NCBI RefSeq assembly: GCF_000006565.2
Contig: NC_031469.1
Location: 1,129,245-1,193,244 of the forward strand
Direction of reading: 5' to 3'
DNA from: Toxoplasma gondii ME49
Taxonomy: Eukaryota > Apicomplexa > Conoidasida > Eucoccidiorida > Sarcocystidae
Length of the DNA stretch: 64,000 nucleotides
Shown here: positions 26,216-39,000 of the stretch, one piece after another
Layout of the letters: each line of letters opens with the position of its first letter
Position numbering within the stretch: position 1 is the stretch's first letter
Translations under genes and position numbers: made by a program
Notes under the pieces: model-generated
The model's input: only the letters and a program-made list of their open reading frames with translations
The model's database searches: none
Told to the model about the DNA's origin: nothing

Positions 26216-26603
26216 TCTTCGAGAAGAGAAGTCCGGCGCGAGTGACCACAGGCCCTCCGCGCGCCCGCAAAGAGGAACCAGCGAGAGCACAGAGAAAGCG
26301 AGAAAGAGAGCGAGAAAGAGAGCGAGAAAGAGAGCGAAGGTTGAATCGAGATAAGCAGAGCAAGAGAGACAAGAAGAAGGGAGAAGAGAAAGGGAGGTGG
26401 AGCAAACCGAGAGCAGGCAGAGGCAGCACTGGAAGAAGGACTTGCGTGACTCAGAGAAAGAACTGTGGGCGTTTCGTGCGAAGAAACTCCACGGAACCGG
26501 AACAGAACACACGGCACAGGAAACGAGACGTAGATCAAGAGGCGCACCGGACGAGGGAGCGGGAGGCAAACGGAGGACGAGAGCGAGTAAAAAGCGAAAG
26601 AAA
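26216..26603. promoter_or_regulatory. Candidate bidirectional promoter between divergent genes
   Basis: This is the 388-bp gap between the first ATG of the HERC-type gene (-) and the ATG of the candidate plus-strand gene at 26604. It contains a short GAGAAAGAGAGC tandem (about 26296-26338) and long purine runs. No individual promoter element is identifiable. The call depends on both start-codon choices. Confidence 0.35.
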
Positions 26604-29600
26604 ATGGAGACACCCGCGGTGGAAGTCAGGAACTCGGGGAGAGCGAGAACCTCGTCAAAGGCCGAACTCGACTTGGATGAACGGGGGGGGGGAAGAGAAA
26701 GGAGAGAAAGAGAGAAGCGCGTTGTTCCGCAGAAGGAAACGCAATCGCCCTGCGGAAGTCTCCAGGTCGAGAATGCGGAGCGAATGCGTTCTTCTCAGAA
26801 AAAGCAGACCGTCGGCTTCGAGGCGCGCGAAGGAACACCGCAGAGGGCCTTTCAAGGAGAGAATCTCAGCAACCGGACGTCGCACTCTCCTGTTTCCAGC
26901 GGAGCTTCGCCGAAGCGACGTCCTCTGGGCAACGACAACCGGAGGTCGATCCGACAGACAGTGACGACGGCGACGCCGGATGCGGGAGAAGAGTTGCAGC
27001 CTGTCGAAGTGGAGTCTCCTCTCCTCGTCAAACAGGTAAAAAAGGGAGGTCGCTTTGCCGGTTGCAAGCAAACGCGCCGAGAAGGCCCAGAAAAAGATGT
27101 TTTTCACCGAGACACATAGAGAAAAGAAGATCGCCGTGGAGAGAAACACACGCAGAAGCATCACACCGACGCAACCGAAAAAAAGAGAAAAGAAACGACA
27201 GCGCGCGAAACAGAACGAGAAAGCGAGAAAAGAAAAAGAACGAGAAAGAGAGAGAACACAGTTGCGACTCTGCGGGGGTTGAGGAAGTTTGATTGTCAAA
27301 AGAAAAGTGAGGCGAATCTGTATCTGCTGTTTGAAAGAAATCTAGTCCGGTCCTGCAGGAAGAGGAACAGGCACAAACGAGCAGGAACACAGAAAGAAAC
27401 GCGTGGAAGCAAATGTCTCGACAGTCTCGCTGAAGGCGGTATAGAACGATTTTCCGTCTAGGTAGGTGAGGACCTCCGCGCCTCTTCTGTCGCAGAAGAA
27501 CTATCGACTCCCAGATCTCGCAGATTACAGAAAAGTCGATCGATCAACGGATATACACGCGCATCTCCGTAATACATACTTGCAGATGTACGTACATGCA
27601 TACAGGGAGAGAGTGAAAGGGAGAAAGAAAGAGCTTGCCCGAAGTAGACCGAGGACGAACCGGACTCCGCGGGTGTGTCGAGAGAGAGAAGCAGCTTAAG
27701 CGAGTCCGATTGGTGCAGACAGAAAGGTTAGATACAGCGCCAGAGAGGTCCAGATAAACGGATGAATAGATATTCCGATGTGAGAAGAGAGTACGCGCGT
27801 GGACGGACAGAAAGTAATTTGAGGCGCGGTCTTTGTCGAGGATGCCAAGAGCACAGAGAGGCAAGAGTCCCAAATCGCAAGGAGTGGATTCTTTGTTCAC
27901 CTTTCGGAGTCCCCATACACGACAGAAAACGCGTTGACGCCTTGCACACCAAGAGACACACCAGCAAGCAGAGCACTGTGGAGACGGGAGGGAGCCGTTG
28001 TCTCTTTTCTTTTTGAGATGGACATTTCCTTCTTTTTCCAGTTTCAGCATGACCTCTTCAGAGACTTGAGATTCGGCACACAAACTGAAGGAATGCTCTA
28101 AAGGTCCACAGAAGAACGAAGGAGCAGCAAACGACCGTGGGGCAAAACCAGCCCCGCTGCGAAAACGCGGGATGCGTGCGACGCGTTTCCTTTCTTTCTG
28201 CCAAGCTGCGTTCGTTCCTTTCTCTGCATTCGCCTCCGTTCTCGCTCGTTGTCTTTGTTCCCTGCCCTTCTTTTTCCTGTCCTTTCTTGGCCACTGATGC
28301 CAGAGATCTCGCTTTCTCCCTCCTCCTCCTCCTCTCTTCAGCGGCATTCGCTGCGGTGTCCCCGCTCTCACGTAGTTTTTTCGCTGACGCTCGCGATTCG
28401 CGGTGGATTGTGGCTCCTGTCCCTGAGGAGAAGGTCGAGCTGGGAGGCGACTTGAGGAGAAGGCGGGAGGTCGAAAAAGCCGGATTTCCAGGAGGTGAAG
28501 AAAAACGCAGCAAAACGGCGAGAGAGAGGTTGCCGCTGGCGACCTGAAGCTGCAGCTAGCTCTCGAGCTGTGTGTCGCGAGTCGCGCTTGTTCGCGTTTT
28601 TTGAGACTCACGACGACCTCGCGTCTCCGCTCTCGAGAGCGCGCGCGGAAAAGGAGGAGTCTCGTCGAAGACGCGCCGCAGAGCTTGTCGGGAGATTCAG
28701 AAGAAAGCGTCGACACCCTTCAACCACCCACAACCAGACGCGAAACAGCATGCACGGCGAAGATCACGCACAGAAAACCTTCGCGCCAGGCCTCGCGGGT
28801 GTGTGCAGAGTGAGAGTGTGGTGAGAAGAGAGGAAGGAGGCGAGACGGCGGCCTAGCTGCTTTTCGAGAAGCCTGCAGAGAAGAAAAACCGCAGCGATTC
28901 CGTGCTTCTCTTTTTCGGCAACAAGAGCGTCAGAGGCTTCGCGTCGAGTTCGCTGCGAAAAGAAAAAATCGAAAGCGTCGTGCCCAGCTTCTTGCGGTTC
29001 TCCATCTGAGAAGCGCTTTGCAGAAAGAACGAGAAGATACTGGGACCTGCATGTCTGGACGCTCTGTAAAAAGGAGACAGAAGGAATCCTCAAGTGTACT
29101 TGTTTTTCCCGTTTTTCCGGTCGTCGTCGCGCTAAAGGATTTGGAGTACGAAGCAGCCGTGCCTTCTGCTGTGTTTCGCTTCAACTGAACACAGTGGCGG
29201 AGAACTCTCTCACGGGCGCAGGGAGAGAGAGGCGCGCGCGCAGTTCGGACGGCTCCCGATCTCCAATCGAAAGCAACACAAATTCCTTGTTGCCCATGAT
29301 TCCTGTGTACAGAGTGCTTGGCAAAACAGTCTTTACCTGTTTCTGGAGCAAGAAACAACGTTTTCAAGCGACGCGATGGTGTCCAGAGTGAGAGGGAGGC
29401 GGGGAGGAGGTAGCTGCTGCCAGCACTGTTCTCTCCACTGTCTGTTTCCCTTTTAGATGCAGACAGATATCCATCTCGAGACATTGTACATCTAATCCTG
29501 CTAACCACACTGAATCTCCACAAGCACACATCCGTCGTTTTTCGCCGCAAACAATTGCCAACTGGAACGCATACACACCTATACAGACAATCGAAACTCG

Positions 29601-32301
29601 AAACATAGCTTTCCTCTAATTTATACACACACACACGCATATATATATCTTTATATAATATGGTTATAACATATATATATATATATATATATATGCTTAT
29701 AGCTTTCTATGCGTGCACTACGTCAATCCCCATCTATCGAGTTGTACACGTTGGCATACGTAAATCCATACTTCACGTTTTTTAGGTAAAATACATATTT
29801 CCTAGGAGTATATACATAGATGTGTATACATGATTTGTTACCGAGACAGGGAAGCGGACAAGGAGTGTGTGTGTGTGCTTCCGTCTGACTACAAGCGAGA
29901 TTCGAAACCATGCAAGTCCTTTTACGCCGGGAAAATCTCTCCTGAGTGTTCTCTCGTGGAAATGAGAAACATCGATGCTTGAGCGAGGTCCCCGCGAAGA
30001 AAACGTGCTATTTCTCTCGGGACTTTCGACTCTCTCCTCAGTTCGTATCGTTCTTTTTCTATCCTGTGGATCACGGCCATTCGTACAAGTAATTGTATTT
30101 CACTGCGGTTTCCATCCGAGATTCGTAGGAATGAGAGGAAACGCGTTTTAGCTAGGAACTGCTCTGTCAAGATCAATCCGCGAGGGAATGTCAGAGCCAC
30201 AGAGTTTCTGTAAAGCCGCTTCCACGTGCGAGTTCTCTATTCACTCTCATCAAAAGTTGGAGAAAACGTCTGCTCACCCGTTCGCCACAATCCCGCGACT
30301 CTCCCAAGCGCTGTTTTATTTGTGTTCCCCTTTTAATACCTGAGTGTGTGTGTGTGTATGACGTGTACAAAAACATTCTTGTTTATTCATTTGTTTATGT
30401 ATACATGTATGCATATTCATATCTATATAACACTAAATATCGCTGGAGCACGAATATGAAAGTAGCAATTTCCATTTCTAACATCACAGCTGCCAAGATA
30501 GATTCGAATTGACAGAAACCTCATAGTACCTGTGACAATGAATGCGACTCCAGCTAGGAAATACAGACAACCAGAACTTCTCTGATTGCAGGAGCAAATG
30601 CGTGCTTTCCTGCTTCGGGTTTCCGAAATTTGACTTTCTGTGCCTGAGCATTTTACGACGTAGCTACAAATATATATATATATATATATATATAGGCAAG
30701 TATAAGTAGTGGTCTCGTTTAGAGGACAGTTATGTTTTAGATCATCGCAGCTGTTTATATCGATTGAACTTGTTTCTGTAGGATAACATAGGCGGAGGGA
30801 GAAGCAGGGGAAATAGAGAAGCTCCAGTTCCTCTCGCCTGGCTGGAGATGAATGTTCCTCCGGTTGTGTTTTCAGATGTTCGGTGGGAAGTTCCAGCATA
30901 ATAAAGTCACTGCCTTCCTAAAAAATACATTTTACCTGCAGACTGTCTCTGAATTCTCTTTGCTTTTTCGTCATCCTCATCTTTCCGAGACATGCGAGAC
31001 AACGAACTAGGACTTGAGTGGGTACCAGGACCGCGAGAGAGGTCTTCGGAGGAAGAGTGATTTCCCTGTGTTTTGTGAAACTGGAAAACTCTTGAATTCG
31101 CCATGCATGCGGTAAGAAGGCCCAGTCAGGTCTGAAGGTTTCAGAGAAAAATGGAGGAGAAAAACGCACACACACCGTAGCTCGTGAAAGGAGAGGTTTC
31201 CTGTCCCCCGCGACGCACCCGAGCTTTTTTCCTTGGCCGAGACAGAGGACTTCTCCTTTCATTCGTTTTAAAGAGTTTCTCATAAAGAAGAGTGCCTCGC
31301 CTTTCGTTGTTTCTCGTCCCTTTCTGAGAGCCGCGGTGGACAGACGAAAAAGAGGAAAGAGAGCGAGAAGGAGGGAGATCCGCGACAGCACACGATCAAG
31401 AGACGCGGCTTTTGAGTTCTCGTCGCGTGTTTCATCTCAGTTGTCGATCCTCGATAAAGGAGGCCGAGAAAACGAGCAAACCGAGACAGATGCAGGTAAA
31501 AACGGTTCTTGCAATCTCGGGAGAAACGGTGCATTCCCCTTTGCAGAGACCCACAGTGTAGTCTGCGCAAAGACGCTCGAGGAGAAAGAAGCAAGGAGAC
31601 GACGGTGAGCTAGCTGGCGCGGTGGTCGTTACGTTTTTACATTCTCTGGGGAACTGGGGATGTCCTCTTTTTCTCCTTGTGCTTTCCTTTTCTTTTCTAC
31701 GCGGAAGAGAGGATTCTGCTTCCCCAAGTTCTGTACCTGTTCTCTCCCTTGCCTCGTCCGCGTGAGCTCCAAACGCGAGGAGCCGGGTGTATGTACAGCC
31801 GATATGTCTCAAAGGCTCTTCTCTTTCCTCTCGTTCTTTGTCTCTCTACACACTTTCTTGAGCTTTTCGTCTTCCCCCCTTCTTCTGCGTGAGGGATTTT
31901 TCCTCACCTTGCGTGGAGTCTTCGTCCTTCGATGCATCTTTTGCTGGTCTCCCGGGCTGTTCGGTCTCCGGTGTCTTGTTGTCACCCTCCGTCTCGCTTC
32001 TCCTGCCTCGTTCTCCCTTCTTCGTTCTCCGTCTCTTTCTGCCGCATGCATCTTCTTCTGCCCTCTGACGGTTTCGGACGTCTCCTCTCCTCGTTCTCGT
32101 CTACTCTGTCGTGTCTTCTGCGCAGTCTGTACACCGCTGCGAACGCGAGAGCAAGGAAGGCGGAGCCTGCTTTCTTTCTCCTGCTTCCTCGCTGCTTCAT
32201 CCGTCCTTCTCCGCGAAGGCGTCAGAGGCACACGCATGAACTACCTTACGAAGCAGCGAACCTGGGCAGAGGAGCAGACCGAAGAGGCGGCCAGAAAATG
32301 A
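26604..32301 (+). CDS. Candidate gene for a basic, charged protein of unknown function
   Basis: The phase-consistent model is 26604-27035, 27496-27568, 28342-28494, 28556-28798, 28881-29093, 31145-31495 and 32219-32301 (TGA), 515 residues. It starts at AAAATGG. The protein is hydrophilic and arginine/lysine-rich (RRKRGKRARRRE near 31340-31375) with possible coiled-coil stretches around 28900-29050. It ends MNYLTKQRTWAEEQTEEAA followed by RK. No domain is recognised. The last two exons are best supported: a 350-bp open frame and a CT-rich intron on the plus strand. The first five are weaker. The surrounding non-coding sequence is purine-rich on this strand, unlike other introns here, and codon patterns are partly mirrored on the minus strand, so part of 26.6-29.1 kb could belong to minus-strand 5' exons of the ligase gene. 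It may also be two genes. Confidence 0.4.
29501..31104 (-). CDS. Small hypothetical protein, five exons, nested antisense in an intron
   Basis: Exons in transcript order: 31104-30936, 30339-30278, 30207-30160, 30063-29926 and 29578-29501 (TAG). They total 495 nt, 164 residues. All junctions are in phase. Donors are GCAG|GTAAAA, ACGG|GTGAGC, GCA|GTTCCT (weak) and GGC|GTAAAA. If the third intron is not removed, the frame stops after three more codons and gives a 96-residue product instead. The protein is Ser/Arg-rich and strongly charged: MANSRVFQFHKTQGNHSSSE at the start, SRKDEDDEKAKRIQRQSAG at the end of exon 1, and DRKRTIRTEERVESPERNS in exon 4. Mirror frames on the plus strand contain stops, which supports this strand. 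There is no recognised family; a disordered nuclear or RNA-related protein would fit the composition, but that is only inference. Confidence 0.5.
29655..29695. repeat. (TA)n microsatellite
   Basis: A TA tract lies in the last intron of the nested minus-strand gene. Confidence 0.85.
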
Positions 32302-32881
32302 CAGAGGGGCAGAGGGAGAGGAGAGGAGAGCAAAGAACAGAGAAGAAGAGCAGAGAGGGAGGGAGAGAGAAGAACACTGGCCGTCTCTGGAGGTAGTCGG
32401 CTCTGGCGACAGAAGCGCCTCTCTCTCCCTCCTGCACATGCCGAGGACGAATCCAAGAAACTCACTTCTCAGGTCGCCAGGTGTCTGGTTGAGAGGGACG
32501 CTCCGAAGATAAGCCGACGCAGATAAGAGCGAAAGAAGGAGCAGAAGGTGGACTTCTGGCTGTCGTTCCCTGTCGTTTGGAAGCGACAGGGTGCATCTCA
32601 TCTTTTCCTCATCTGTTCACCATTTTAGTGTCTTCGTCCCCGAGTTCATCTCTACCTAGTCTCTGTCTTCTGCTCCTTCTCGGCTTCCTCTTACTCTCTC
32701 TCCCTTCGCTTGCTTCCCTCAAAACGCTCTTTCTTTTCTCGTCTTTTCCTCTTCTCTCCTTTGGCTCTTCTGTCTCTTCCAGGGCTTCTCTTTCCGCTCT
32801 CCCCCCTCCTCTTCCTCTTACCTGCACTTTTCCTCTTCTTTCTTCCTCTTCTCTTTTTTCTTCTTGTCCGACGTTCCCGCG
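32302..32881 (+). promoter_or_regulatory. Leader and promoter region of the giant LRR gene
   Basis: This 580-bp spacer is purine-rich at first (32302-32385), then strongly pyrimidine-rich on the plus strand from about 32590 to the ATG at 32882, as seen for 5' leaders of other plus-strand genes in this window. No discrete element can be named. The frame upstream of 32882 is open, but uses a TTG and Phe/Leu/Ser-only sequence. Confidence 0.4.
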
Positions 32882-35124
32882 ATGTTTCGTCGCTGGCGCA
32901 AGGGTGGCGCCTCTCCGTCGGCCGCGACTGCAGCCCCCACAGGTCCTGGGCGGTCCGCGCCTTCTGTCTCTCCTGTCTCTCCTTCTCCTGTCTCGCCTGT
33001 CTCTCCTGTCTCTCCTTCTCGTGCCTCGCCTGCTGTGTCTCCTGCTCGTTCTCCCTCTTCGCCGTCGGGCAAGCAGGACGGAGAGGGCCAAGCGACAGTG
33101 TACACTTCCCTCAGCGAGGAGGTATTCGAGAAGTTCATTGGACCTTCATGGCATCGCGAGCGCCTGCAGGTTCTGGATTTTTCCTCAGCCGCGTTCTGCC
33201 TCGAAACCGTAACAGGACCAGAGGGCGGCCTTCTCAATCCCCGCCTCAGAGTGCAGAACCTCGCGGAGTTGAATCTCGGCAACAATGCGCTGACAACTGC
33301 CGACTCGCCAGGAGGGGAAGGCGGCGTGGACGACGTTATCAGTGCAGAGAACGGCTTCCGGCGACTGACGAAGTTGATTCTCACGCGGAACCTCATCCAA
33401 AAACTCGACTTGTCTCTCCCCACCCTTCAGGTCCTCGTCGTCGACTCAAATCGCCTCAAGGCCATGCCGACCCTCGACGGCCTCAGAAATCTACGAATCC
33501 TCAACCTCGCACACAATCAAATCGCAGGTTAGAACGACAATCTCTCCCGGCTTCTATGAATCGTTCTCTCCCTCTAGCTACGTAGCTGCTGCGCCTCCTG
33601 AGTGAGAGAAGCGCGCATCTCTGTGTACATCTCTACTTATACGTATATATACATATATATATATATATTTATATATGTGTGTGTGTGTCTGCATATATGT
33701 GTGAGGAGATGCATTTATAAGAGCATAGGCGCGTTTCGTGGTCTTCTGGTAACGGAGTTTGCCTTTAGGAGCCGGGTGCAGACTTCTCTAGGAGGTCTGT
33801 ACACCCAAAATTGTTCAATGGTCCGGTTCGTTACTTTTTGTTTCTTGAACTCGATTCAATGGCCTAGAGGCCCACACGCCTGTGGACCTGTTTTCCGCCT
33901 TCCGTCTGTCCCCAGCAGGAGTTTCTATTCTCTGATTTCCTGGTGCACAGGCTTCTGAAAACTCCTGTCAACTCTCCCTTTTTGCCAGCTTGTTTCTGTT
34001 GTCTTCGTCTCTCTGTTGTCTTCTCCAGCATGCATTCGTCTTGCGTTTTCGCGTCTGCTGTCTCTGCGCCTCTCCGTCCGCTCCTCCTTAGTCACCTCCT
34101 TCTTCTCCCGCGTCCTCTCCGTATCCTTCCTCTGCACTTCGTCTCCTTGCCCCTCTATTCCTTCTGCTTCTTCTGCTTCGCCTTCTGCTTCTTCTGCTTC
34201 TTCTCCTTCTTCTGCTTCTTCTCCTTCTGCTTCTTCTCCTTCTGCTTCTCCTTCTTCTGCTTCTCCTTCTTCTGCTTCTCCTTCTTCTGCTTCTTCTGCG
34301 TCTCCTTCTGCTTCTTTTCCTTCCGCGTCTGCTTCTCCTTCTTCTGCTTCTTCTTCTCCGTCTTCATCAGCTCAGCTTGCCGCGCGTCTGGGGCGTTTCT
34401 TCTGCAGATTGGTGGGCAGGAATAGACCAGTGCCCGAAGCTGCAGGTGCTCGACATGTCCTGCAACGAAATGAGTTTTCTTCCTAGCCAGGCTGTTCGCT
34501 ACCTGCATGTCTTCGCCACTCTCAAACACCTCACGGTGAGCACGCGAAGGAACGCGAGACAGGAACTGCAGAGGCGAGAGGAAACCTCTTGTAACGCGAC
34601 CTTTCAAAGCCTGCAAAAGATGCGGCGACCGCTGTCAAGGGCGACCAAGAGGACTGTGGGAGTCTCGACCTGCCTGTGAATCGACCCTCATACACATGTG
34701 CGTGCTTGTATATATCCATTCATGCGCGTACGCGTCGATTTATGCATACGTGCATGCTTTTCTTTAACTCTCGGTCTGTCGATCTATACATGCAGGCATC
34801 TCTATACTATAGTATACATATATATTGTATGTATATGTGTGTATATGAGCATGCGTGAGTGCATGCATGACATAAATGCAAATGCGGGGTTTGCTCTCCA
34901 TATTTGCCTCTAGCAATGCGTTTCCTATTTGGTTTGTGTGTTCAGGAAGTGGACCTGCAGGGGAATCCCTTTTCGTATCTTTTTCCAGAACATGCAGCCG
35001 CACTGCTCCACTTCTCTCTGATGGCAGGCGCCAAGTTGCAGGTTGTCAATGGAGAGAAAGTTTCCTCCTCCGGACTGCTCGCGGCTGCCCAAGACAGCGA
35101 TGCCGTCTTCCAACGAATCGATGA
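32882..35124 (+). other. Giant gene: N-terminal leucine-rich repeat exons
   Basis: Exons 32882-33527, 34408-34535 and 34946-35124. After about 70 low-complexity residues (repeated SPVSP), LRRs of the SDS22-like kind appear: [77 protein letters not shown] and [15 protein letters not shown] typical LRR cap follows with the body of exon 3. The consensus LxxLxLxxNxI is clear in at least six units. Such repeats usually form a curved protein-binding surface. Confidence 0.92.
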
Positions 35125-36026
35125 GTGCGAGAAACATGGAAAACAATAAATACTTCTGCTTCCAAATACTCTGCATCCCTATGTATATACACACGTATGT
35201 ATATACATATATATATATATATATACATATTTATATATATGTATATATATATATATATATGAATACCCGTGTTTTTACGTGTGTTTATATCCACGAATAA
35301 ACGGACATGCGAAGAATGGATTTGTCAGCATGTCATGTGCATATGGCTCGATGGGTGACTCGAATCGAAGGTTATGTATGTCGCGGCTATAGGAGAACAA
35401 GAGGGTGTCGAGGAAGAGTGGGGTGTCTCCATCTTGGCGTCATGTGAGAGGTCGAATTGTCCTTCAAGATACACCCGCGCGTCGCTGGTTCGTAAACCGT
35501 GACTGTTCGTTCCTTGCTTCTTCACTTGCAACCTCTGCGTCTGCTTCTCTGCGTTCTTTCTCTGTGGCGTTCTTGCCTTTTGCCAGATACGACAATCTCT
35601 TCTTGGATCGACAGGAGGCTGCTGAGAGCAGGCCGGACGTCTCGCGCTATGCCAAGGTAGGTTTGTGACGTTTTCCAGTTTTCGCGTTTTCGCGTTCGCC
35701 TGTTTCAGTTTCTGTCAGTCTTCGCACCCTTCCGTTGATTGTCTTGAGTCTCCCGTGGTCTTCCTTAGTCTGTCTTCGTCTTCCTCAGGACCCGCTGAGC
35801 TTCTTCAGGTTTTTCGTCCTCTCTACGTTCCAATTTTCTTTCCGGGTCTTTCTCCATTTCTCCCATCTGTGCGCTCTCCCCCGTAGTGCCTGTGCATCAC
35901 GCTTTAGTTCAAGGTATCCAGAGGATCCTTAAACAAGAACCAGCTACGCGGAGCGTTCCCCTCACTTCTCCTCTGGCCTGTCGATTTGAGAGAGCACATG
36001 CAGCGTTGCATTTCTTTCCACAGCCT

Positions 36027-36057
<31 letters not shown>

Positions 36058-39000
36058 TTCCATTTCTATGTTTAGATGAATACATCGGTGCATATATATA
36101 CTGACATCTAAAACATATGCATATATATATATAAATATGAACAATCTGGAAACATAAATCAGTACATATCAATACATATGAATATATGTGTCTATCTGCA
36201 TATTATATGAGCATGGGTTTCGCCTTTTTTTCTCTTTGGGGTGATTCGCTGATTTTGGTCTCTTGGCGGTGACAGGGCCTTGGAGGAGAATGTTTTGTAA
36301 GGTGTTTAAGAGGCGTTTTAGATTTAGATAATTTTGCGTTTCCAGAGATATGTTGCATGTGGGCAGTTCTTCGTCTCGAAATGGCAGACAGACGGCTATT
36401 GCCTAGCGGTGCCTTCCGACAAGAGGACCAAGTTAGGAGAGGATCACACTGGGTTCGGAGCTCCGTAGCCTGGACGGAGATTCAGACAGTCACCTCCACT
36501 GTTGTCGCTGCATGCGTTACCTCCACACCTGTGCGTCATTCCTGCTGGATAGCTGTTTCAACGTTGACTCGCGCTTCGACGTTGCCCCGCTGCAATAGGT
36601 TCCGGGAAGCTCCGCCGGTTCCGGTGTGCATTGATCTGTAGACTACATTCGATCTGCCCAGCGCCTCAGCTCTGCATGTTTCTCTTCGACGAGTGTCACC
36701 AGACTGAGAGTCTGTTGCCCTCAACGGCGCGCAGAGCTTCACACATGTTTGTTGAAAGAGATGCCGTTTCTTGTGAAGTCGGGAAATGCATCCACTGCAG
36801 GTGGAAGAGGAACGAGGACATGCGTCGACCCTCCAGATGATGAGGCTGCTGGAACAAGCTCTCCAAGACGACAGATCGCTTGAGCCTTGCGTCAAATTTT
36901 TCGACCTCTGTAGTCAGGTAAAAGGAGGTGAACGCTTGCTTTCAGTCCTTGCTGTTTCGACATCTCAGGGACAGAACAGCCTCTGCGTTTTTCATGCGTT
37001 GCCTCGGCCTCCCAGGTTCCTGCCGTTGACAGTTCGTCTGGTCACCTTGAAAGTTCAGCGACACCGGCTTTGCTGTCTGTCTCTCTCCCTGTCTCCGTTT
37101 GGCTCCGTCCCTCTCTCTTTGTTCCTCGCTGCGTCTCGGTCTGCAGTGAGCCTCGGTGAGTTGCAGCGCTTGTGAGGAATTCAGGAACCGCGAATCCGCA
37201 GCATCTTGGGCTCGTGTTTCTTTTTTTCTGACATTGCATGCGCCAGGTGTACAACGCAGACGACGAGGACGCGCTGAAGGACCTCTGGGTAAATGTGGAG
37301 CGCTCTGATTCGGTACGGAACTCGCTTTGAGTCTCGAGTGTTTTTCAGTTTGTCTCTTTCGTCTGTGTCGTCTGCTCTTTCTTCTTGTCTTCTGACCGTT
37401 TTAGTCTTGCTTTCTCTCTCCCTCTCCTTGTTGTTTCGTTGCCTCGCTCTGCGTCGCCATTGTTCATTTTCGACAAGCCTCTTCTGCTTCTCTCCAGGCC
37501 AAGCGAGTCCTAGCAAAACAGTTGGTGGACAATGCGCTCGTTCTGATGGAGCGCGACGAACGTTCCCGTCCTCTCATTCTTCGGTATGTTGAAGGAAACG
37601 CCGACAGAACAGGAACCTTGCGAATCTCAGCGGGGGGCCTCTCTCAGGAGCGTTGCGTGCTTCGGCGTTGCTCCTCTGAACTCAACTGTGCGCGACGCCG
37701 CATGCAGGCGGAAGTTTTTTTTTCATGCCGATGCATGCCCCATGCCCGTGACCTCGGCCGTTTGAGAACACAGCTCTCCAGTCTTCTCGCCCACCTGCCG
37801 TTTTTGCGTTTCTCATTTCTCTTCCTTTCTCTCTTTCGCTCTCGCGGACTCGTTTTGTCGCGCCCATGCTTCCGCTTTGCGTTCGCGTTCTCCGTCCACC
37901 CTCCGCTGCGTTTCCTTCGGTGTTTTTCAGAGGCCTGGCCAAGCTCTGCGTGGTGAAGGAGGGGAACATGAGTGGGGAGTGCCTCCGAGGTATTTCGCTC
38001 CTTATTCAGCAACAGGAAGTCGCCGGAGGAGCAGAATCCGAGAATCTGGACGCTGCCCAGGTTCTCGCAGACGTCGTCCTCCCTGCGCTCACGGAAAGAG
38101 CTTCCGATGTACTGACCAAGGCAGAGCGAAGTCAAGGAAAAGGGAGAAAGACGAGAAAAGGGAGATGCGGAGACACTGGCAGAATGAGGCTGCTGCAGAA
38201 AAAGCGAAGCGGATAGGAACACAAATACGGGCAGACAGACGAAGAAGAAATCCATTCAGAACTCGAAACACAGAAGAAGAAAGAGAGAGCACGGGTCCGA
38301 CACACAGCGAGAGTGCGAGAGAAAGAAGAAGAGGAAGGAAAGAGTGAAGACTAACGAGAAACGCAGACAGAAATCCAGATAAACACAAAAGGCGAGAGTG
38401 AGAAAATCAACTACATACTGCGATAGATACAGAACGAGCACGAACGAATATTTGCAACTTCGAGAAAAGGTGCACTGGCCACTGTGAGCTCACGAATCCA
38501 ACTTTAACGTGTGAGAAGAGGAACGCGAGTTGCGTTTGCAACTGCTCTAGCCGCATGACTTCGTACGCTGTCCTCGTCGGATCTGCGTCGAGCACCGCGA
38601 TGGGCGACAACGCTCAGAAGAAAAGTAGAGTGTTTCTCGGAAACGCGAGAACGGGAAGGCCTGTCGCTTTTGGTTCGTCATTTCCAGACTCGCGACTGAT
38701 TTCTTTTCAGGAGTACCACACGCTGTCTGTGATAAAAGGCATTTCGTCGATGAAGCCATGCCGTCGTCTGGCGGAAGCTCTCGGCAGTTGCATCCCTCTT
38801 CTCTCAGACCTTCTCCAGTCCTTCGCCACAGAAGAGTAAGCGTCTTTTAGGTTTTACAGACAGAATCCGTTCTTCAACTCCGTAGGACATACCATCTCGG
38901 AGTGTGTTTAGACGTATCGTGAAAAGGCGCAGTTTTGTGTCGGGGCCTGTTTGGTATGAGGTCGTCGACGCGCATCTCTGCTCACTGGCCACAGAAAGAA

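Noticed and set aside
28853..29450. Minus-strand exons reading SQMENRKKLGTTLSIFSF and neighbours
   Set aside because: The frame is Phe/Ser/Leu-rich, as expected for the mirror of the Lys/Glu/Gln-rich plus frame at 28881-29093. The upstream splice signals are poor.
29922..30200. Minus-strand frame VALTFPRGLILTEQFL as an exon
   Set aside because: It does not match the phase of the preceding exon. A different frame in 30063-29926 fits phase 0 at both ends with better codon pattern.
35125..35149. TAA at 35147 as the end of a stand-alone LRR protein
   Set aside because: A donor at 35125 joins in phase 2 to 35587, giving [17 protein letters not shown], and all later exons continue in phase.
35789..35913. 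Two tiny exons ([16 protein letters not shown]) after exon 35587-35656
   Set aside because: They can be spliced in phase with each other, but then leave phase 2 before an exon that needs phase 0. Direct joining to 36801 is consistent.
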